This document shows positions 11,850 through 25,600 of a stretch of DNA of 64,000 nucleotides, in pieces; position 1 is the first letter of the stretch, and each line of letters opens with the position of its first letter. Below the pieces are notes generated by a model. That model made no database searches, had not been told where the DNA came from, and saw only the letters and a list, made by a program, of their open reading frames with translations. A program made the translations under genes and the position numbers. Origin of the DNA: Cardiocondyla obscurior (Eukaryota > Arthropoda > Insecta > Hymenoptera > Formicidae); the NCBI RefSeq assembly GCF_019399895.1, contig NC_091874.1, forward strand, positions 1,304,501-1,368,500. The letters are read 5' to 3'.

Positions 11850-14381
11850 ATAAATAAATTCCTACTTTGCTGCCGTAGAGAAAAGATCGAGTCGTTCAGA
11901 CAATTGTAAGATATATTTATACAAAGCTGCTTTCTAAAAAAATTAAATAAAATCACAAAACATACCCGATAGGCTAATTTCTGTCTGTCTCGTACAGATA
12001 AAAATGCATCGCGTATTGTTGAAAGCACTTACCTGAAACAAAAAATGTACATTGTTAATTAAAACAAAATATAATGTATATTAAGCTTAATTAAATTTAT
12101 GCTGCTTTATATAAAATTTAAAGCGATTCTCCGATAAATAAATAAAAAAAAAAATAATAATAATAAAATAAAAAGAAAAATGAACAAATTGGTTCCGATT
12201 GAGTCGTCTTAAAAGTAGAAATTCTGCGGGAGTCCAAAAGAAGCAGGGAGGAGAGGGCCGGCAATAGCAATCCATACGTAATTTCTGACGGCGCGGCGCT
12301 CGACTTGACGACGGTATTTTCGGTGCGACTGTTATTTTGACTTTTACGGCCGCAGGCACCGGAGGAACATTATCGGTGACATTTGTCCGCGCCGGACAAA
12401 ACATGTTCCGGTCCGGTAGGATGACCCTAACGCCGCGCCTTTTGTCGAGCGAAAGGCACCCAGCCGACCCGGCGTGTCTTTGTCATTATATAACGCCATT
12501 GTGGCCGCACTTGCCCGGCGTGGAAGTCGACTATGCCTTTGCATATTATTAAAATGACGATGATTGTCATTTTTGTCCCCCTTGCTCCCGCACCTCCACC
12601 TCCTCTCGAGTGCCACTATCTCTCCCTCCCGCCGCCTCCTCGGCCCACCTCGACACTGTGCGCCGGCACTCGCACACAATTTCTATCCGTGGGCCCTATG
12701 GGAAAGAGAGAAAAAGCTCGCTTTTTCTCTCTTTCCTTCGGCCAGGGGGGGGGGGAAAGGGGGAGGAACGAAAAGACAGACGAGGAGTCAGGGAGGACGC
12801 AGAAATTCCTTCTCGTCCCGTTTACTCTCTTCCTTCGCTTGGTCCCGCTCATCGTCGCGCGCGCGAGTCTCGGCTCACTCCTACGTCCCTCTCGGCGTGT
12901 GTCACTCTCCCTCGTACCGTTTTCTACTCGCTCGTCCCAACGATTCTCTCCTATCCAAAGGTTTCGCGCCGTGTCTTTCAGCGCCGTCGACCGACCGCAA
13001 GACCGCGTACCTGTGCACGTCGTGTACTAACGGCGACAATAATCGTAACTTTCGTTGGCGATGATGCACAAAACGATCGGCTGTTAGGAACGAGCGAGAT
13101 GAACCGACCGCAGGCGTTTGCGAACCTGGCCAATCGCGTTCATTCAGCTTCTCGAGGTTTATGTACTCGCGTGACTCGATCGTAGTTGTCTCTTGAAAAA
13201 TTCAATGGGCACACCTACAGATGAATTTAGACGAAAGTCAAATATACCGAACCTCAATAAAAATTATAGTAAGTAATAAAGACCATTTTTTTTAGATCTA
13301 TCACGCGACATAGTTATCGCCTGTAAAATATAACGAGCTACCGATTCACATGTCGGATACAAGAATTTTTTTTTTTTCGAGTTGTGAGAAGCGGGCGGAC
13401 AAGGTAACGCGCTCTTGATAAGAGAAACATTTGTTGAATGTAAATACGTGTCCTTAATAGCCGCTGGCTCAACGATTCATCGTCGCCCGAGCGGCCCGGC
13501 GGAAATTCATCGATAACGGCCGGGACGGCCGTGACGCAATTCCACGATTCTTTTCACGCGGACGTCCTCCGTCGGTCGGTTCCTCGGTAAATTCGATACA
13601 CCTGTGTGCCAATTGTTTTGACATGTGTCCCCATTGTACGGCCTCTCCAGACGCGCAGACACATATTCACCGAGGACCCATTCGGCCTCTTCGCGCGTCA
13701 CAAGCGGACTATGCGGGTTGTACAGTCCGAGATCGAAAAAAAAAAAAGAAATAGAAAAAAAGAAAAGCCGAGCAAAAAAAAGAGATACGGGGACCCCCTT
13801 TGATCGACATCGCCGTAAAAAAAAAAAAAAAGCGAGAAAAAAAGAGTCGAAACGAGACACGAAAATCGAGAGAGCCGAAAGTCGGCGACCGACGATTCAA
13901 TTTTCTGATTAAGCCGCGCGAATAACGGTGCCAAATTTCGCGACCTTGCGCTCTCGGGCGGCGATCAGTTCTCTGGACTTAGCGCGTCACGTCGGCAAGC
14001 CGCAGATCGTTTCTTCTCGCATCCCCCGGCCGCAGACAAGGCGCGAGATCTTTTTGGGCGCGTCCGCGACGACGTTGCCGGGGACAGGATATAGGTTGTG
14101 CGGCGGAGAAAGTTATGGCTTTTCTATTGTCTCGCGCGGGTGCTACGACCTGGCCGACGGCCGCTGTTGAATTAAAGCGGCGACGAAGACGCGCTCCTCT
14201 TACTCGAGCAAGGCGCGTGATGATACCTCGGTGTCAAAAGATGGTTAAAACTTTAATTTTTTAATTTAAAACAAAAAAAAAGTTTTTAATTACGTACCTA
14301 AGGCTTTACCTATTGTTTGTCAATTATTTTCTTTTTTTTAAGTCGATAATATTACAACACAGGTCGTGATCTCAACTGTCC

Positions 14382-14412
<31 letters not shown>

Positions 14413-14740
14413 TGTCGTGACTGTACAGGTGGTCAGTTGCCTCGTCAAGGCCCGCATCGTATGGGACAGGTGAGGACCAATGAGATAAATTCGATCTGAC
14501 CCTCATGACCGGAGAGTACATTAAAACGCGTAATTATGCAAATCTTCAACGCAAAGTCCTCCGGAAAAAAGGTCGCGCGGCGAGTGTTTTTATGCCATTA
14601 CTCGATAATTTCTGTCATAAACGCAAATCGTTGTAAATTCTATCTGTAAAAAATTGGTGACGCCTAAATTAGCTGATAATCGATTCTGTTGTTGCCTTTT
14701 ATTAAATTATATATAAATATATATTTTATTTTATGTTACA
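11850..14740. other. Gene-free DNA, 11.85-14.74 kb
   Basis: AT-rich at 11900-12180. A CpG-rich, pyrimidine-rich patch at 12330-13180 includes a G11 run at 12745-12755. Homopolymers: T12 at 13366-13377, A12 at 13736-13747, A15 at 13817-13831, T24 at 14382-14405. A minus-strand cag|gtaagt occurs at about 12033 without a supporting ORF. Confidence 0.55.
14382..14405 (+). repeat. T24 homopolymer
   Basis: Pure run of 24 T; no retroelement body recognised beside it. Confidence 0.95.
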
Positions 14741-14741
14741 G

Positions 14742-14785
14742 CCACCGGCAGAACTTTATAACTCCGCTGAAGCTCATGCAGATTG
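14742..14785 (+). other. Candidate 44-bp exon
   Basis: A T-rich tract and acceptor (ttttattttatgttacag) is followed by 44 bp and a perfect donor (gattg|gtaagt). The 44 bp have higher GC than the very AT-rich flanks. Two of three frames are open. It lies 13.9 kb upstream of the BCL11 start, so it might be a non-coding leader exon of an upstream-initiated BCL11 transcript or belong to an unrelated RNA. Confidence 0.3.
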
Positions 14786-17700
14786 GTAAGTCGCATGATT
14801 TTTTTTTTCGTAATTTGTAATTGGGGTTTTTAAAAAATAACGCGTAAAATAATAATTAAAAAAAAAAACTAGTATTTTATAAAGAACATGTAGACGAGGT
14901 CGAAACAAAACGTATGCGGCAGCTAGAATAACACGCGCGTAAAGATGCACGCACGGGATAGATAAAGACGCGGATAAGGAAGAGGGCCAAGACGATCAGG
15001 GCGCGAGCACAATGCATCCGTTAGATGCGAGAATGCGGTGGCGAACCTGAGCGGGTAAGCGGGCGGGAAAGAGAGAGAACGGGCCGACGGACGATCCTAA
15101 TCTCTCTTCGGGCCGGGGCCGCGGCCGAAAATTCAATTAAACTTTTGATATACGGGCGAAGCGCGCTCGACTCGCCGGGCGCGGCTGTGTAAACGAAAAT
15201 TTCGCAAGCTTCACGTACTTTCCTTGGCCGACTCGGCCGCTCGACGGGATCATCCGCAAACGCGTAGCCGACTTCTAAAACGATTAAGCCGCGGCGAGTC
15301 GTTCGGTGCGAAGGGCATGACCCAACATTCATTCCGGCACGGTCGAGGTTTTCCGTCCCTCGGGCGGTATCCAAATCTATAAAAGTGTATAGAGGATAGC
15401 CGGAAGACGGCCGATAGTAGGTTTCTTTAGAGACGGGAACCAGAGAAACACAGAATCATTTTTTAAACAACGATAGAAAAATCGAAACTATAAAAATCGA
15501 CGATAATTAAATAAAAAATATAATAATAATAAAAAAAAACCTGGGGATTGAGCTGTCGCGTCTGCAGCTTCCAGCTTTTTTTTTACGTTGCTTACGGCTC
15601 CATTCTCGTTCTTCCTACATTATTCTTCCCAGTAGGATATTGATTGTATAACGCGCGAGTCTTGGACTAGGCAAGAGAAATGAGGAATTAGGGAAGGACG
15701 TGCGTTCCTTGGGAGATTTATCTCGTGCAAGTTGCCGAATCTGGCGTTACGGGAACGCTCTCGGACGCCCGGAGCGCCGAGCCGTTTCCGCCGCGAGGAT
15801 ATCGCCGATTGTCTTCTCGTTCTTTTCGATCGTCCTCTTGTCCTTTTGTCGGGAAACGCGCGGGGGAAAAGCGTGATTTGTGTAGGGCGCATGGGGGATT
15901 TTTTTTTTACCATCGCTTACTAAGATCCGGAATTCAATTCTAAATTGAGATCGCGTGCTTAGGACGCGGGGGGGATTATCGGGAGGAAGAGGATTAAGAG
16001 CAAGAGGTCCCGAAAGGATCACGTGAATGCCGGATCGTTGATGATAATTGATTCCTTCTGTCACCGATCCATTTCTAATTACGGAACTGCCGTTGGACTC
16101 GAAACCGTTACGCGATTATTATGTTAATTTACGATTTGTATCGAATAAATACAACGTCAACTTGACTCAGCTCGGCGTCAATTATGATTGAGGGATAGAC
16201 GGTTCCACGGACGAGCCGCTCATCGATCACACAAAATACTAATAAAATTTATTACCTCTTTTATAAACGTTTCATTCGAGTAATAATTCTATATTTAATA
16301 ATTTTTCGTCACTTCGCGGAAATTTTTTAATCCGTTTCTGCGTATATTTTCGTTTTCCCTCGCGTGCGTCGAGCGTGCTTTTACGTTAAGATTCCCCGTG
16401 TATTCCGACGATTGCAGTCTCAGGGACCAAAAGAAGCGGGTGCTAGGACACTGGTGTGTCTATTTTTACACAACTTACGACGTAACTGTCCAGCTGCGGG
16501 TCTTCTCGCGGTCAAATCGTGCGAGAAATACTACGAAACGATTCGCTTTTCAGCCGGGAAAAGGCAGGGAGTTCGCGACGCCTGGTTTCGGGGCCCTAAA
16601 GAAAAAAAAAAAAAATATAAAAAAAAATTCGACTGGCCGATCTGAGGAAGCGGCGATAATCAGGATCACCGGAATTGCCGAAATGTGGTGCGCGCGTTGA
16701 ATGAGAAGTGCGTTCGTCATTCCTGCCGGGGAAGTCGTCGCGTCGCGAAGCTTCTTTCTCGGGCGGGGTCGTCCATCATAGGCAAATATGACAAGCGGGC
16801 AGCGCCCCCCACAAAGGGGATCGGCACCGTGAAAAATCTGGCAGAACTGACGCTGCAGATTCGGACCTATCTCGCAATCGGCGGGCCCGGTGAGGTAAGA
16901 GGCGAGTGTCGGAGGTGTAAAGGTGCCCGGTGGAGAAAGGACGAAGGAGGCCCTTTTCCAATGTGTGACTTTCTTTCGCACGATGCAACTGGACACCTTC
17001 CGAATCGTTGCGCGCCGTTAAATCGTTTGCGATCCGTCGCCCAAAATGGATTTCAACGTACTTCTGTTAAGACGCATAAACGCGGCGTAAAAGCATTGTG
17101 AAAGAAAATGTTTGCATTGCAAGAGAATACGCAGTAACATTGTTACGCGACGACTTTTAATAGCCGCGTTAATTACACATATGACAAAACATTTTAAACG
17201 AATTATTTTGGAAGCTTCGCGCTGATTAACACACTTAATATTATGGCCGCGATAAGATAAGGAGATATGCGACCTGATAAAGTCCAATATAAACGAGATT
17301 TAAAAATGCAAATGCGAACCGACGATTCAATCGCAGACGACGCTGCATATCCGAAATTGTCGACGTGAGAGCTCTCTCCGGGGAGAAGGAAATTATTTTT
17401 TTTTCCGTTTTGTCGGCTATTTTTGCGCAGTCTTACGCCCAAGAAGTTACTGACCTCTGGCCAGTCTGCGGTACAGCGAATCGCCTATTTTTAAACGCAC
17501 GAAAAATGCATAGCCTTCCTTTCGAAAGAAATCGGGGAAACGAAGAAGTGGGAAAGAGAGAGAGCAAAAAAAACGAACGGCGGATGAATTTTATTGTACA
17601 GTAATGACAAGAGGGCGAAAAAGAGCCGGCGGGTGGAAGGAGGCCGGGCAGAAGGAAGAAGAAAGGTTGTTTTGTCCGACGTCGATATTCTTGACAAAGT

Positions 17701-18765
17701 TTATTTCGGAGAGACGGCCACGTATCACGGTCAAGAAAACTTTCTGCTTTTCTCTCAAGTGTTTTACAAATACCGTTGAATCCCTTCCTCAAGGAGGTGT
17801 CCGATATCCGTCCTGATGACTAGCGCGGTTGCGAAACGAAATTGAGGAAAAATTACGAGCGGCAGACGGCGCACAGAAAAAAAAAAGAAAAAAAAAAAGA
17901 GAAGATCGTAAAATCGTGTAACACCACTCTCGGACACTTTTCATATTTTCTAACGAAATTACAGTCGTCTTTAAAAATATATTCACTCGTCTTTAATAGA
18001 GAAGTATGTATATTACATTTGGTAAAATAGCGAGAGACTTTTCAAAATGAGAGCGAGCTAGTAGTTATTTAATGCGCGCGTAAGGGTGATTTAATCGCTA
18101 ATCGCTGGCAAAGTCAAAAGTCGGCGAGCCTTTTCGAAAGGCTCTCGCTCGGCGGGGCTGACCGATCTACCTGTTCAGGTGCATCTAGGGATTCCGGTGG
18201 CTCGCCAATTTAAAAGTAATTTTCTCGAATCCTTTTAAAAAAGAGGCCACAGCCAAATCACGTCTTCCCACGGTTGGTCAGCTGGCCTGCGTCCAGAAGC
18301 GACGATCTTTCGTTCTATCCGCCCATCTCGCCCTTCTCCTCTAACTTTTCTCGGTTCACTCTACGTCTTTTTTTTTTTTTTTTACGAATTTCGATTTTTC
18401 TACCTGGGATCTATCTTGAATCGTCCGAAATCTGGGATAGCGTACGAGATCTTTTTTACGGTTCCGCGAAGAGATTCCCGCATGAGATATCAGACGAGAA
18501 CTTATCACCTTATTGTGGCCCCAGCATAGAGCGGCGTCTTCTAAACTCTGTTTGATTTATATCGAACTACAAGGGAGATAGTTAAATATACTTTCGATCG
18601 ATAGATTTAGAGGTGAATATTGACATATGCTTTTCCGCGATACGTCACCAACGTTTTACGATTGAGTCTGACGTAATCAAATTGTGAAGCTTCGAAAACC
18701 GTGTAAATTATGCGCTATAATTCGATGGGATATTCGACGAGATATTCGACGAGGTCGCGACGTAT
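14786..18765. other. Gene-free DNA, 14.8-18.8 kb
   Basis: Mixed. AT-rich at 15470-15535 and 16230-16330; A13 near 16603. A hairpin-like gagcctttTCGaaaggctc lies at 18126-18144, followed by E-box-containing acctgttcaggt (about 18169-18180). A tandem atattcgacgag pair is at about 18730-18752. No gene. Confidence 0.55.
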
Positions 18766-18791
18766 AAAAAAAAAAAAAAAAAAAAAAAAAA
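18766..18791 (+). repeat. A26 homopolymer
   Basis: Pure A run; longest in the window. No retroposed body recognised upstream. Confidence 0.95.
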
Positions 18792-21330
18792 GAAAGGTGG
18801 AGAGGCGTAGGGATCGTTCCCAGCTGTGCGGAGTCAATTTTTCGGAAATTGACGCGGCACGTCGTCGGAAACGCTAATGCGAGATTCGGCTATCGGAAGC
18901 GATCGAGCCGCTGAAGCAAAGAAGAATGGAAGCGCGATCGTATAATCGATCCCGATGAATGGCCGAAATTCGATCAAAGGGGGCGATCGGCCATGTTGGA
19001 CGACGTAGAGGGACAGGGTCCTCGTTCGGGAAAATTTTCAAGAACACACGTGGTTCGCGTCGCCTTCCTCCTCCTCTCCCCGGCGCCCCACCGCCCCTAC
19101 TTTTTTCTCGGATCGCTTTTTATATACCTCCTCCTTTCTCGGGGCCCTAGGATTTTTTTCTTACCCCTTGGCCGGCCATCTGCCGCTGCGGAAGGGGCGG
19201 CCAAGATGCAGGATCTATGAGGTGGGGTTAGGCAAGAAGAAAAGAGGAAGAAGGACGCGCACGGTGAAACGCCGGGCGAGAGATGATCCCGTATGTACTC
19301 GGGAGAAAGAAAGACGAATAGGGAACAGAGAGGAGATCGTGGAAGCCCATCACCCGGGGGTAATGGCTTAAGGCCCAGTTTAAGATCTCAGCTAGTAGCG
19401 TCTCTATGTAGGACGAGATTCACATCTACGAGAATCGGTTCGAGGACTACTCGCGGATGCAGCAGATTTAATACACGGTTATTCTATTTCCATGTCGTAG
19501 ATAATAAAACGTTATTTTTTATTCACAAAATTCGTTCTTAAAACGAAATAAAATTTTAAAAGTCATTTATATAATTAAAATATTTAATTAATTAAATAGT
19601 TGTCATTTAATTACTATTTTTTATAATCGTCTTATAGGTATTTATAATGGGTTCGTTTAATGAAAATAATTCGAATGCTATGTGAAACACCTTTTCGTAT
19701 ATGATAGTACAGTTATCTCGTGTAGAAACAGGCTAACGTCAGATATAACTTTTTTAGGTAGGAAGTAGTCCAAAAAAAAATTGAAAAAAAAAGAACATTA
19801 ATATATTAGGTAATGAATATAATCGAAAAATTGAAGAGATGCGAAAACGTGAAACCTTACTTAATAGAAACTTTTTTTTTAGTCGATGCCACGCCAACTG
19901 CGGTCCGTTCTCACGAACGGGAACGCGCGACCGCCGCGCGTTTTCCCGAAATTTTTCAACGGAGAGCCTGCCTTCAGTTTTTCGTCGGTCTACGGTACGG
20001 GCACGTAGGATTCGGGCTAACAACCTAGCAGTATTTCAGTTTTTTTTACTCCCCTCCCGAAAATCTTTTTTTGCACCTTCCGCTGCTGAGAAGAATCTGT
20101 GCCACTCGGGGTACCGTAAGGGTCGTTTCTTCTCTCCCTTTCTCTCTCGCTTTTTCTCTGTCTTGTGCGTCCCCCCCTTCCCCTATTTCGTTTTTTTTTA
20201 CTCCATCCACAAGGTGTTTCCGCCCTGATGCAGTTCCGGCGCCTCGAGCCCCTTTCCCCCTTCGTCTTCATTGGCCCCTGCGCGAAGGGAAAGGAAAAAA
20301 AAATCCGGCACCCTCGATAGTAGCTCCCACCACCCTACGATGTCCCGTGTTTCGCGCTGTGTGTCGTGATAGACGAGGAATGCACCTAGAGCAGCGTCCG
20401 TACGACGACGGTGCGTTTACCCTCGGGAGGTGCGCAGGATGTTTTTTTCCGGTGCACCGCGGTGGGCCGTGCGAAAGCCGGCGCGGTGAGAATTTTTTTA
20501 TGCAAAAATGGACATGGGAAAAAACAGGGTCCCGTGGACCAGCGTTGGTCCGACGTCGCGCGCCAGGTGCGCCGATAAAGATGCGCCAAGAGAACAACCG
20601 GAAGTATCATGATTATTGCTTAATGCGATATCTTCGAGTTTTTTTTTTTTTTTTACTACAAGGTTTACGATCATTACAATTAGTCGATAATTCCGAGCTG
20701 TGTTGAATTTAATGAAACGGAAGAATAACTACGTAATTTGTAAAGCTTTGACATAAACTTTTCTGATATAAAATTATTCTAACTCGTTTTATTGAGCCGC
20801 GCTAATAGCAATTGTATGGATCTCATTAATTCCGTACAAAATGGACTAGATTCACTCCAAAGTCTAGCGTGACCCACTTCGCCATCTGTGCGGCGGCGGA
20901 AATTAGATTACGCTGGAAGTTAAATTAAAATTTTGAGATCTGAGTTCAGCGATCTTACAGATAATTATAATTCGTCTTGCTAATAATTATACCGCAAAAA
21001 TTCAATGAAGCATACGTATAATATAATACCAGCTAGTGATCACAACTAATGTCATAAAATCCATATATCGATGCAAAAATAAATTTTACCGATAAGCGTC
21101 TCAATATTACAAAATTAAATTTTACATAAAAAAAAAAAATTTGAGAAGAATTAAAATTTGAAATTTTATTATTGTGTAGTAATTAATTTATTTTTCGTAA
21201 TTTATATACACGAAATTTTATTCTTCCTCTGTTTCTTTCTGTCTTTTTTTTTTTCGTGGCTGTTTTTCTATGCATCCGTTGTTTCCTGCTGTTCTGATTT
21301 AGTGCACCGTTAAATCATCGACGGCGACTG
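18792..21330. other. Gene-free DNA, 18.8-21.3 kb
   Basis: CpG-rich at 18830-19440 and 20200-20600, AT-rich at 19500-19670 and 20700-21260. T16 at 20639-20654. A frame of 211 codons at 20071-20706 is Arg/Phe/Pro-rich, spans several homopolymers and is not credible. Confidence 0.55.
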
Positions 21331-21918
21331 CCTTGTCCTCGGGTGCGGGATTCTATAAAAATGCGAAATTCCACGCGACGTTAATCATCCGCGATGATCC
21401 GACAAGCATCGAAGCACGCATACCGATACACTTCGATCCAATTTTCGCCATACGGGCAAGCTCTCGTCAAAGAAAAATAAAACGAGGAGACGTACGTGCG
21501 ATAGAGCTTTCTCACGCAGCTGCCGATATCTCAAAGACGTCGTCTTTAAAGAAACATAATCGTATTTTAGCCATCAATAAGATTTCAATGCGGTTAAATA
21601 ATTAGGCAAAGTTTCTCGACGTGTCAATCGAGTTTAGCATATTTCATTCTTAATGTTCCGAGATGCAATTATTACATCATATCACCTGAATACTTGAAGC
21701 TTTTTTTCTTTTCGTACGGAAGCATTAACAAAATCTGATTTATCTGCGTGTTGTGCAGATTTAAATTGTATTTAAATTGATAATTGGTTCGACGACCTTC
21801 GACGGTCAAAAATTTGCTTTGCCAGCTAGTCGGGGCATATCCGGTTACGAGGGCTCGTCCAGAAATATCTCGCGGCCGAGAGAAAAACGATAAGGCGGCG
21901 CAGGACAGCCGATTTCCC

Positions 21919-21940
21919 GCGTGCGTGCGTGCGTGCGTGC
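21919..21940 (+). repeat. (GCGT)n microsatellite
   Basis: Five and a half GCGT units. Confidence 0.95.
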
Positions 21941-22616
21941 CGATGAGGATTTTCCGGGAAAAATCGGCCGTGCCGTTCCCGCGCGTGTACGAAGACTCGA
22001 AGGGGCCAACCCTTGCGTCTACGAAGGTCCGAACTTCACTAAACACCCTTGGCAAGGGGTCCGTTCTCCGGTTATATTTGGTAACTGTCTCTTCTCAAGC
22101 ACAACACATGCCGCAGTGGCGTAGCCATGACTAGATCCACGTGGTCAATTACTATAAGTGTCGTTCACTTGTTCAATCGAATAGAATAAAACAATAAAAT
22201 AAAAAATTAATAGCGAACAAATCCGAAGCGGAACATGTTGAGAAAAAAAAATGACGTTAAGAAGTTTCCCGCGGTGACGCGAGGTACTTTTACAAGTCGC
22301 GAGATTCCCGCAGTTCTAAAAAAAAAAAAAATAGTTAAGACTTATAAAAATTTATAAAGAAATTTTCAAAGACATTTCGGGTGATCGTAGCGCGAGGTGA
22401 TCCGTTGACCATCTCCGGTCGCCGATACGAATACCAAAACGGCGACGCGCAGCCGCTTTGGGGATCGCTTTTATCTCCGGGCCTCCTCTTTCGCGCCGAG
22501 ATCAAGAGAAACCGAGGAGCGAGTCGCGGGGAACGGAAAGGGAACGATAAACTCCCACGACGCGCTGGACGCGGGCAACGGTAGCGCGGCCGAAACCATT
22601 GGACCTCCTCCTTGCC

Positions 22617-22680
22617 GCCGTCTTGGTCGTCGTCGTTGTAGTCTTCGTCGTCTTCGTCGTGGTCGTCGTCGTCGTCGGTG
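22617..22680 (+). repeat. Imperfect (GTC)n trinucleotide repeat
   Basis: GTC units with GTT, TTC and GTG variants over about 64 bp. On the minus strand one frame reads Asp/Glu-rich. Confidence 0.9.
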
Positions 22681-25600
22681 CGAGACACATGTGCACGTCG
22701 CCGAGTCGCCAGACAGATCTTTTTTGTCCCGAAGTAAAAATAATCTTTAAAACCCCGAACAGGATGCGTTGTTAGGGCAGGGATCTCGAGCAGGGAACTG
22801 AGAGATGAGGAGAGAGGGAGGAGAGGATAACGCGCGGGCATCGTCACCAAGACGGTCCACGCAGTCACGGTTTTTTCACCCTTTGGACGGTTCGTCTTCT
22901 TGTAACGGGTGTCCGAAATTAACGTCCTGCGACGCGGAGGGGTCCCCGGGCTCGCGCCCAACTTGTTTCTCGTGCGGTACATCGCTCGGCCGCATCTGTC
23001 GGAAACGCGGCCGGGCTGACGGTCGTCGCGGCCGAGAGGAGGATAAATCCTCCGGCGGGAAAAAGAACCGGCGGAGAGTGTGGTCGTTGTTAAGCGCGAA
23101 ATACCTCGGTGCATTTTTATTTTCATGCATGCCGTCGGACAATATTTATGAACGATTAAGATCGAGGGGACCTGCAGTGACGTTTTTCCCTTTTATTGTA
23201 AAGAACTGAGTCAAGAAGATGCGACATCTCGCAACTGGTGCGCTATTATACTATCGCAGATCACCCGGTGGTCGTATCGGCGACACACTTCGGCGGGCGC
23301 GTGACGAGCACATTATCGCGGTCTGTTGGTATTGTTTGACTTAACTAGATGAACGCACCAGTGTACAGGGGCATGTGTCGTCGCACGACAAAGCCGATTC
23401 AGAATATTCCGAAAAGACTAATGCTAATAATTTTTTCGCGGAAAAAAAAAAAGAGAAAATTAAATTTTTAATCCCCAAAGTTGCAGATTATTTTTAATCG
23501 ACAGCGTTACTAATCGACGTAATTAATCAACCTTTGATTTTTTCTGCGATAAACTAAATATACCGCCCGAATCGTTTAGGTATTATTTAATAAGCAAACT
23601 ATCGGTAATCAGGTTTTTAACAACGCAGCCGCTGTTTTAACGGATTTAGCTGAATATTTCCGCTCTCGGCGTTCGTACTCTATTTCTCATTAAAGAGTCA
23701 AGTGTCGTGATAAAAAATGAGCTGAACAAGAAGGGGAAGTTGAATATTTCAGAATTATTTCCGACTTCGGAAGGTCGGCGAGACCTCGAGAGCATTCATA
23801 ATCTGCCGGAACTGGGGCTTTCTGTCGATGCCTCTCGCATTCGTCGCGGGCCACGGAAGAAGCTTTTGACCGAGGAACTCCGCGCTTGTCGGCGCGGCCT
23901 CGAGAGGAATCGCAGAAACTACGCGTGAGCTGTAGAGGCATAGAGCGCGGAAAAATTCTATGAACTTGCGGTCGTCCGGAATACAGTGGCCCCGCGGTAA
24001 TGAATGTGGGAGTTTCACACGGGTCAACGGATCGCTGCCTTTTCTAGAGAGACGTGCGAGGTGCACTTGGAGTGCATACATTCCCTTCTTCCCTCTCTTT
24101 CTTCGTCTTCTCCCTCTCTCCAGCTGTCTCTCTTTCTCTTTCTCGTTCTCTCTTTTCCGCTTTCTTTCCTCATTTTTCTTCTCTCCCACCTTCTCGCCGG
24201 GCGCAGGACGAGTCAAAGTGTATCCTAACGTGTGTGCCCGTAATAAACCGCTTGATAACTTATGCATTCCGAACGGGGCGATACTATCTATCTAGCGCCG
24301 CTGTAAATAAGATATACAAACTGGATGCGGCGCATATAAATTCACGTGCGCGTCGCATAACGCGCGCGCGTAAAGCGCTCGCTAAATTGCGCCGGGAACT
24401 TTCCTCGCGCGATCCTGATTCGTTAATTCATTCGCGACCGGGCAACCTGAACGAGGGAAACGGTTTCTGTATGCCGCAGCTCGTGTCCGTTCCGTACAGC
24501 GAATTAATTACCGTATATGACGCGCGATACCTCGTCGCGTTGAATTCACCTGTTACGTATCTGACTTCGTTCGAACGAGCTCCTTGAATCGAGCGCAACA
24601 AATCGCTTCGGAAAAATTAATTCGAGCCACCTCGAAAACGAAGATAAGTAATGGATTCAAATAAACGCTAATCCGTGACGTTTATGCGAGCCATCGCGAA
24701 AAGAACGAGGATTAATCTTTGAAACACTTCGCCGAGCTCAAACTTACGCTGCTGATTCGCGTGCCGTGTATTCATTACTCTTTATTGCGAAATCTCGTTT
24801 GTTGCGCTACATACGTTCGGCAATCCCAGCAGTATAGTAACGAGTTCTCCTCTGAACCTCGAGATCGGTCGATTAAGCGCGATCACGATGCCGCCGCGTT
24901 GACCATGTTGCTTAATGAACAGAAAAATTTGCGGCGCAATTCTCAGTGTTTGGAGAAATCTCCAGCCTCTTCTCGTTCGAAACATTCGTAATATTACTCT
25001 AAACTCTCTAAAGCATAATTATCGAAGAATTTCTTCTCGCGTATATATATATTTTTTTATTTCTAATCAATATCGACAGTTTTGATAAATCGTCAAGTCA
25101 GCGAAAAATTAATTAAATCCTCGTTCTTTCGAGGACCTTTCTCGCCTCCTCTGAGATTGGCCGGCCGAGATACGTGGACGAAACACTGTCCAGGAAACCT
25201 GAAAACGCTTGGGGCCCAGCAGCAGATAATTTTTCGAAGATTGTTAAAAGTCACTTCAGAGACGCTTCTCCACCGAGAAAACAGACCGAGGGCGGACCGC
25301 GTTTGAGGCCTGGGAAACATTTTCGGCGCCCTTCTCCCTCCTTTCCTCTCGCGCTACCTCCGCGTCGCCACTCGACTCGGAGAAAAGTGAGTCGCCCTCC
25401 GCGCCCGGCGGAAAATTAAAGGGCGCGTCCTATCGCGCGGTCCACGGGCCGGAGATGAGAAAGAGAGACGTGGCGTATAACGTAATACGCGAGATACACG
25501 AGCGCGCATACGTATGGCGTAAGCACCGCACGCTTCCTTTGAAACTTCGAACTTCCTATCGCGACCGCCGTGTCTCTTTGTAGACGGATGAACGTCTCGT

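Noticed and set aside
18766..18791. A26 tract (and others) as tails of retroposed elements
   Set aside because: No element body, open frame or target-site duplication recognised next to the runs.
20071..20706. 211-codon + strand ORF
   Set aside because: Crosses several T and A homopolymers, biased composition, starts at a non-ATG codon, no domain.
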